A stretch of 64,000 nucleotides of DNA from DASXHZ01 sp036488085 (GTDB taxonomy: Bacteria; Acidobacteriota; Thermoanaerobaculia; Gp7-AA8). The notes beneath the pieces were generated by a model. It worked only from the letters and a program-made list of their open reading frames with translations, was not told the origin of the DNA and searched no databases. Of this stretch, positions 62,154-64,000 are shown piece after piece. Positions within the stretch are counted from its first letter, which is position 1. Every line of letters begins with the position of its first letter. The stretch spans positions 1 through 64,000 of the forward strand of contig DASXHZ010000027.1 of assembly GCA_036488085.1 (NCBI GenBank), given 5' to 3'. Made by a program: the position numbers and the translations under genes.

Positions 62154-64000
62154 ATGACATCTCCGGCGCAGGGGAGCGGTCTCCCTGAAAAGATTGGGCA
62201 CTACACCATCGTCTCCGAGTTGGGGCGGGGAGGGATGGGCGTCGTCTACAAGGCGCACGAAGAGTCGCTGAATCGGTTCGTAGCGATCAAGGTTCTCAGC
62301 GATCAGCTCGCGTCGGATGAGCAGTTCCTTTCGCGCTTCCTTCGGGAGGCTCGCGCCGCCGGTGCGCTGTCGCATCCGAACGTCATCCCGATTTACTTCA
62401 TCGGCGAAGACAACGGGCGGCACTACTTCGCAATGGAGTACGTCTCGGGCCGCTCAGTCCTCCAGATGATCCGGCAGGAGGGGAAGATCAACAACCCTCG
62501 TGCCGCGCAGATCGTCCTGCAGGCGGCGCACGGACTCTCGGCGGCACATGAGAAAGGGATCATTCACCGCGACATCAAGCCGGCGAACTTGATGGTCGAC
62601 GACCGCGGGGTCGTGAAGATCGCGGACTTCGGAATCGCGCTCGCAGCCGAGGCGAAGGCGCGGCTGACGGCGACCGGGACGCTGATGGGGACGCCGGGCT
62701 ATCTCTCGCCCGAACAATGCCTCAACGAAGTGGTCGACCATCGCGCCGACATCTACGCGTTGGGCGTCACATACTTCGAGATGCTCACCGGAAAGCTCCC
62801 GTTCAACGCGGAGAGTCCTCTCGCGCTGTTGCGGCAGATTCTGCAGGAGACGCCGCCGGATGTGACGCAGCTCAACCCCGAGGTCGATCAGGAGTCGCGC
62901 CGGATCCTGATGAAGATGATCGCGCGGAATCGCGACGAGCGATACCAAACGGCGAATGAGCTCATCGCCGATCTCGAGGAGTACCTCGCGCAGCACAACG
63001 TTCGCAGCCTCACCTCCAATCTCGGCGCACGGAGTCAGGCAGTGCCGGGGGCGGCGGGGGTTGCGACGGTGCAGGTCACTCCTGGCGGTGTCGCGACCGA
63101 CTTGATGACCCCCGCTCCCCTTGCTGCCGCCGCGCAAACTCCAGCGGCGACCTTCCATGCCGCCGTCACCGTGCCGGATATCCCGATTGCTGGCGCCGCG
63201 AATACGGCGCCGAATGCGGTTCCGTATGCGCCGCCGGTTGCCGCGCCGCAGGCCGCGTCGTATACCGCGCCGCCGCCGCGTTCTTCAAACAAGAGCACCT
63301 TCGCGGTGCTCGCCATCGTCATCGCGCTTCTGGTCGTCGCCGGCGGCGCCGCGGGCCTCGGGTTGTTCGGTTATCGATACCTGAAGGGCCACGGCATGTT
63401 GGGCGGCGCTGCAACGCAAGAAGCAGCGATGGTCCAGACGAAGCAGTCGGCGAAGCCGGCGCCTGATGCGACGCATCCTGTCGACCCGGCGAACGTTGAT
63501 TTGTCGAGTCCGAAAGTCGTGTCGCCTATCAGCTTGAACGGACAGGATTCGTCGCAACAGACATCGTCTTCTCCCGCTCCTGTCGCTGCGAAGCCCTCGG
63601 CGCCGCAGCCCGCCGCGCAGATGACCGTCAACGGCTCGCGAACGCAGCCCGTCTCGGCCCCCGTGAAAGTGGCTCGCGTCGAGCGTCTCCAGCAAGTCGA
63701 GTCGTCGCCGGCGAGCGCAGCGGCTCGCCACTCTTCGCGCGTCGTGATTTCCGTGCAGGGCGAGGCAGGTCTCAACGCCTCGGTTGCCCGCGTCGTGACG
63801 GGAGAGTTCGACGCCGCAGGACTCGACGTCGTCGTTGCGAACGACTTACCGTCGCTGGAAGGGTTGGGCTCACATCCCTCGACCAGCGCCTTGATCGATC
63901 GTCTTCGCGGACAGGCGGGAGTGCTCGTCGTCGCGCGCATCGAGGCCACGGGCGAGCGTGAGCTCCACTTCTACGGCCGCACCGACACGGCGTACGGATC
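62154..64000 (+). CDS. Serine/threonine protein kinase (partial, runs off the window)
   Basis: ATG 62154 opens MTSPAQGSGLPEKIGHYTIV. The kinase domain (~15-275) is complete: GRGGMG (24-29), K46 in AIKVL, HRDIKPAN with D140 and DFG at 158-160, followed by GTLMGTPGYLSPEQ. A Pro/Ala-rich linker (~290-380) and a membrane helix (AVLAIVIALLVVAGGAAGLG, ~385-405) lead into an exported part, which begins with a Gln/Ser/Pro-rich stretch and then a folded segment (RVVISVQGEAGLNASVARVV). The layout is that of PknB-like receptor kinases without PASTA repeats in view. No stop is reached by the end of the window. Confidence 0.9.
   Translation, partial: MTSPAQGSGLPEKIGHYTIVSELGRGGMGVVYKAHEESLNRFVAIKVLSDQLASDEQFLSRFLREARAAGALSHPNVIPIYFIGEDNGRHYFAMEYVSGRSVLQMIRQEGKINNPRAAQIVLQAAHGLSAAHEKGIIHRDIKPANLMVDDRGVVKIADFGIALAAEAKARLTATGTLMGTPGYLSPEQCLNEVVDHRADIYALGVTYFEMLTGKLPFNAESPLALLRQILQETPPDVTQLNPEVDQESRRILMKMIARNRDERYQTANELIADLEEYLAQHNVRSLTSNLGARSQAVPGAAGVATVQVTPGGVATDLMTPAPLAAAAQTPAATFHAAVTVPDIPIAGAANTAPNAVPYAPPVAAPQAASYTAPPPRSSNKSTFAVLAIVIALLVVAGGAAGLGLFGYRYLKGHGMLGGAATQEAAMVQTKQSAKPAPDATHPVDPANVDLSSPKVVSPISLNGQDSSQQTSSSPAPVAAKPSAPQPAAQMTVNGSRTQPVSAPVKVARVERLQQVESSPASAAARHSSRVVISVQGEAGLNASVARVVTGEFDAAGLDVVVANDLPSLEGLGSHPSTSALIDRLRGQAGVLVVARIEATGERELHFYGRTDTAYG

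Noticed and set aside
1..64000. CRISPR arrays and rRNA genes
   Set aside because: I saw no regularly spaced direct repeats and no rRNA-like conserved blocks on reading through the window.

Overview
The window is a GC-rich (roughly 60% by eye) bacterial chromosome segment. The gene types (NHL/TIG/Big-rich RHS protein, DUF11 surface protein with a C-terminal PTLSGW tail, Pkn-type Ser/Thr kinase, ECF sigma factor coupled to a TPR protein, DUF1573 protein) suggest an environmental Gram-negative such as an Acidobacteriota member. That placement is an inference; there is no rRNA gene or other marker to fix it.

Left part (1-25.4 kb). It opens with a fold-type II PLP enzyme followed by a NamZ/DUF1343 peptidoglycan hydrolase. 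Next come the decayed remains of a primase-associated ATPase plus VirD4-like ATPase pair, a dynamin-like GTPase, and a relic of a second PLP-enzyme C-terminus. A possible defence cluster follows (frameshifted HEPN/AbiU2-like gene, two PD-(D/E)XK-like proteins, HNH nuclease and small partners). Then come an ECF sigma factor translationally coupled to a zinc-finger/TPR protein, with a paralogous XRE/TPR protein upstream. A 2797-residue RHS polymorphic toxin with an amidase-like tip and its exported candidate immunity protein fill 14.1-23.0 kb. The part ends with two exported or membrane proteins of unknown function.

Middle part (25.5-37.4 kb). This is a mobile-element core. On the minus strand it has DUF6876, DUF932, a small conserved protein, XRE, a ParB-like protein with a Cys cluster, a RuvC-like nuclease, XRE, a DUF1573 protein, a VirD4-like ATPase, a P-loop ATPase and a domain-permuted primase. 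A small gene and a large serine recombinase run on the plus strand. A conserved ~37-bp motif occurs upstream of three of these genes, and a weaker copy follows the recombinase.

Cargo part (37.5-51 kb). It holds small genes of unknown function and a minus-strand operon (Cys-rich small protein, putative outer-membrane protein, zinc-ribbon-like protein, membrane protein, SAF-domain protein). A plus-strand operon follows (NMT1-type ABC transporter, two unfamiliar proteins, a four-helix SMR/EamA-like membrane protein), converging on an EboD/DHQ-synthase-like gene.

Right part (51.2-64 kb). A tightly overlapping minus-strand operon encodes a second coupling-type ATPase, a replication-relaxation-like protein, membrane proteins, a lipoprotein and an AT-hook protein. 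It starts from a tyrosine integrase and a small excisionase-like HTH gene. About 220 bp beyond lies the 3' half of a tRNA-Gly(CCC), which I read as the right attachment site. Outside it are an RHS NHL relic, a lipoprotein, a DUF6876 relic, a DUF11 surface protein and a Ser/Thr kinase that runs off the window. I found no matching left attachment site and no recognisable relaxase, so the element's extent and mode of transfer stay open.
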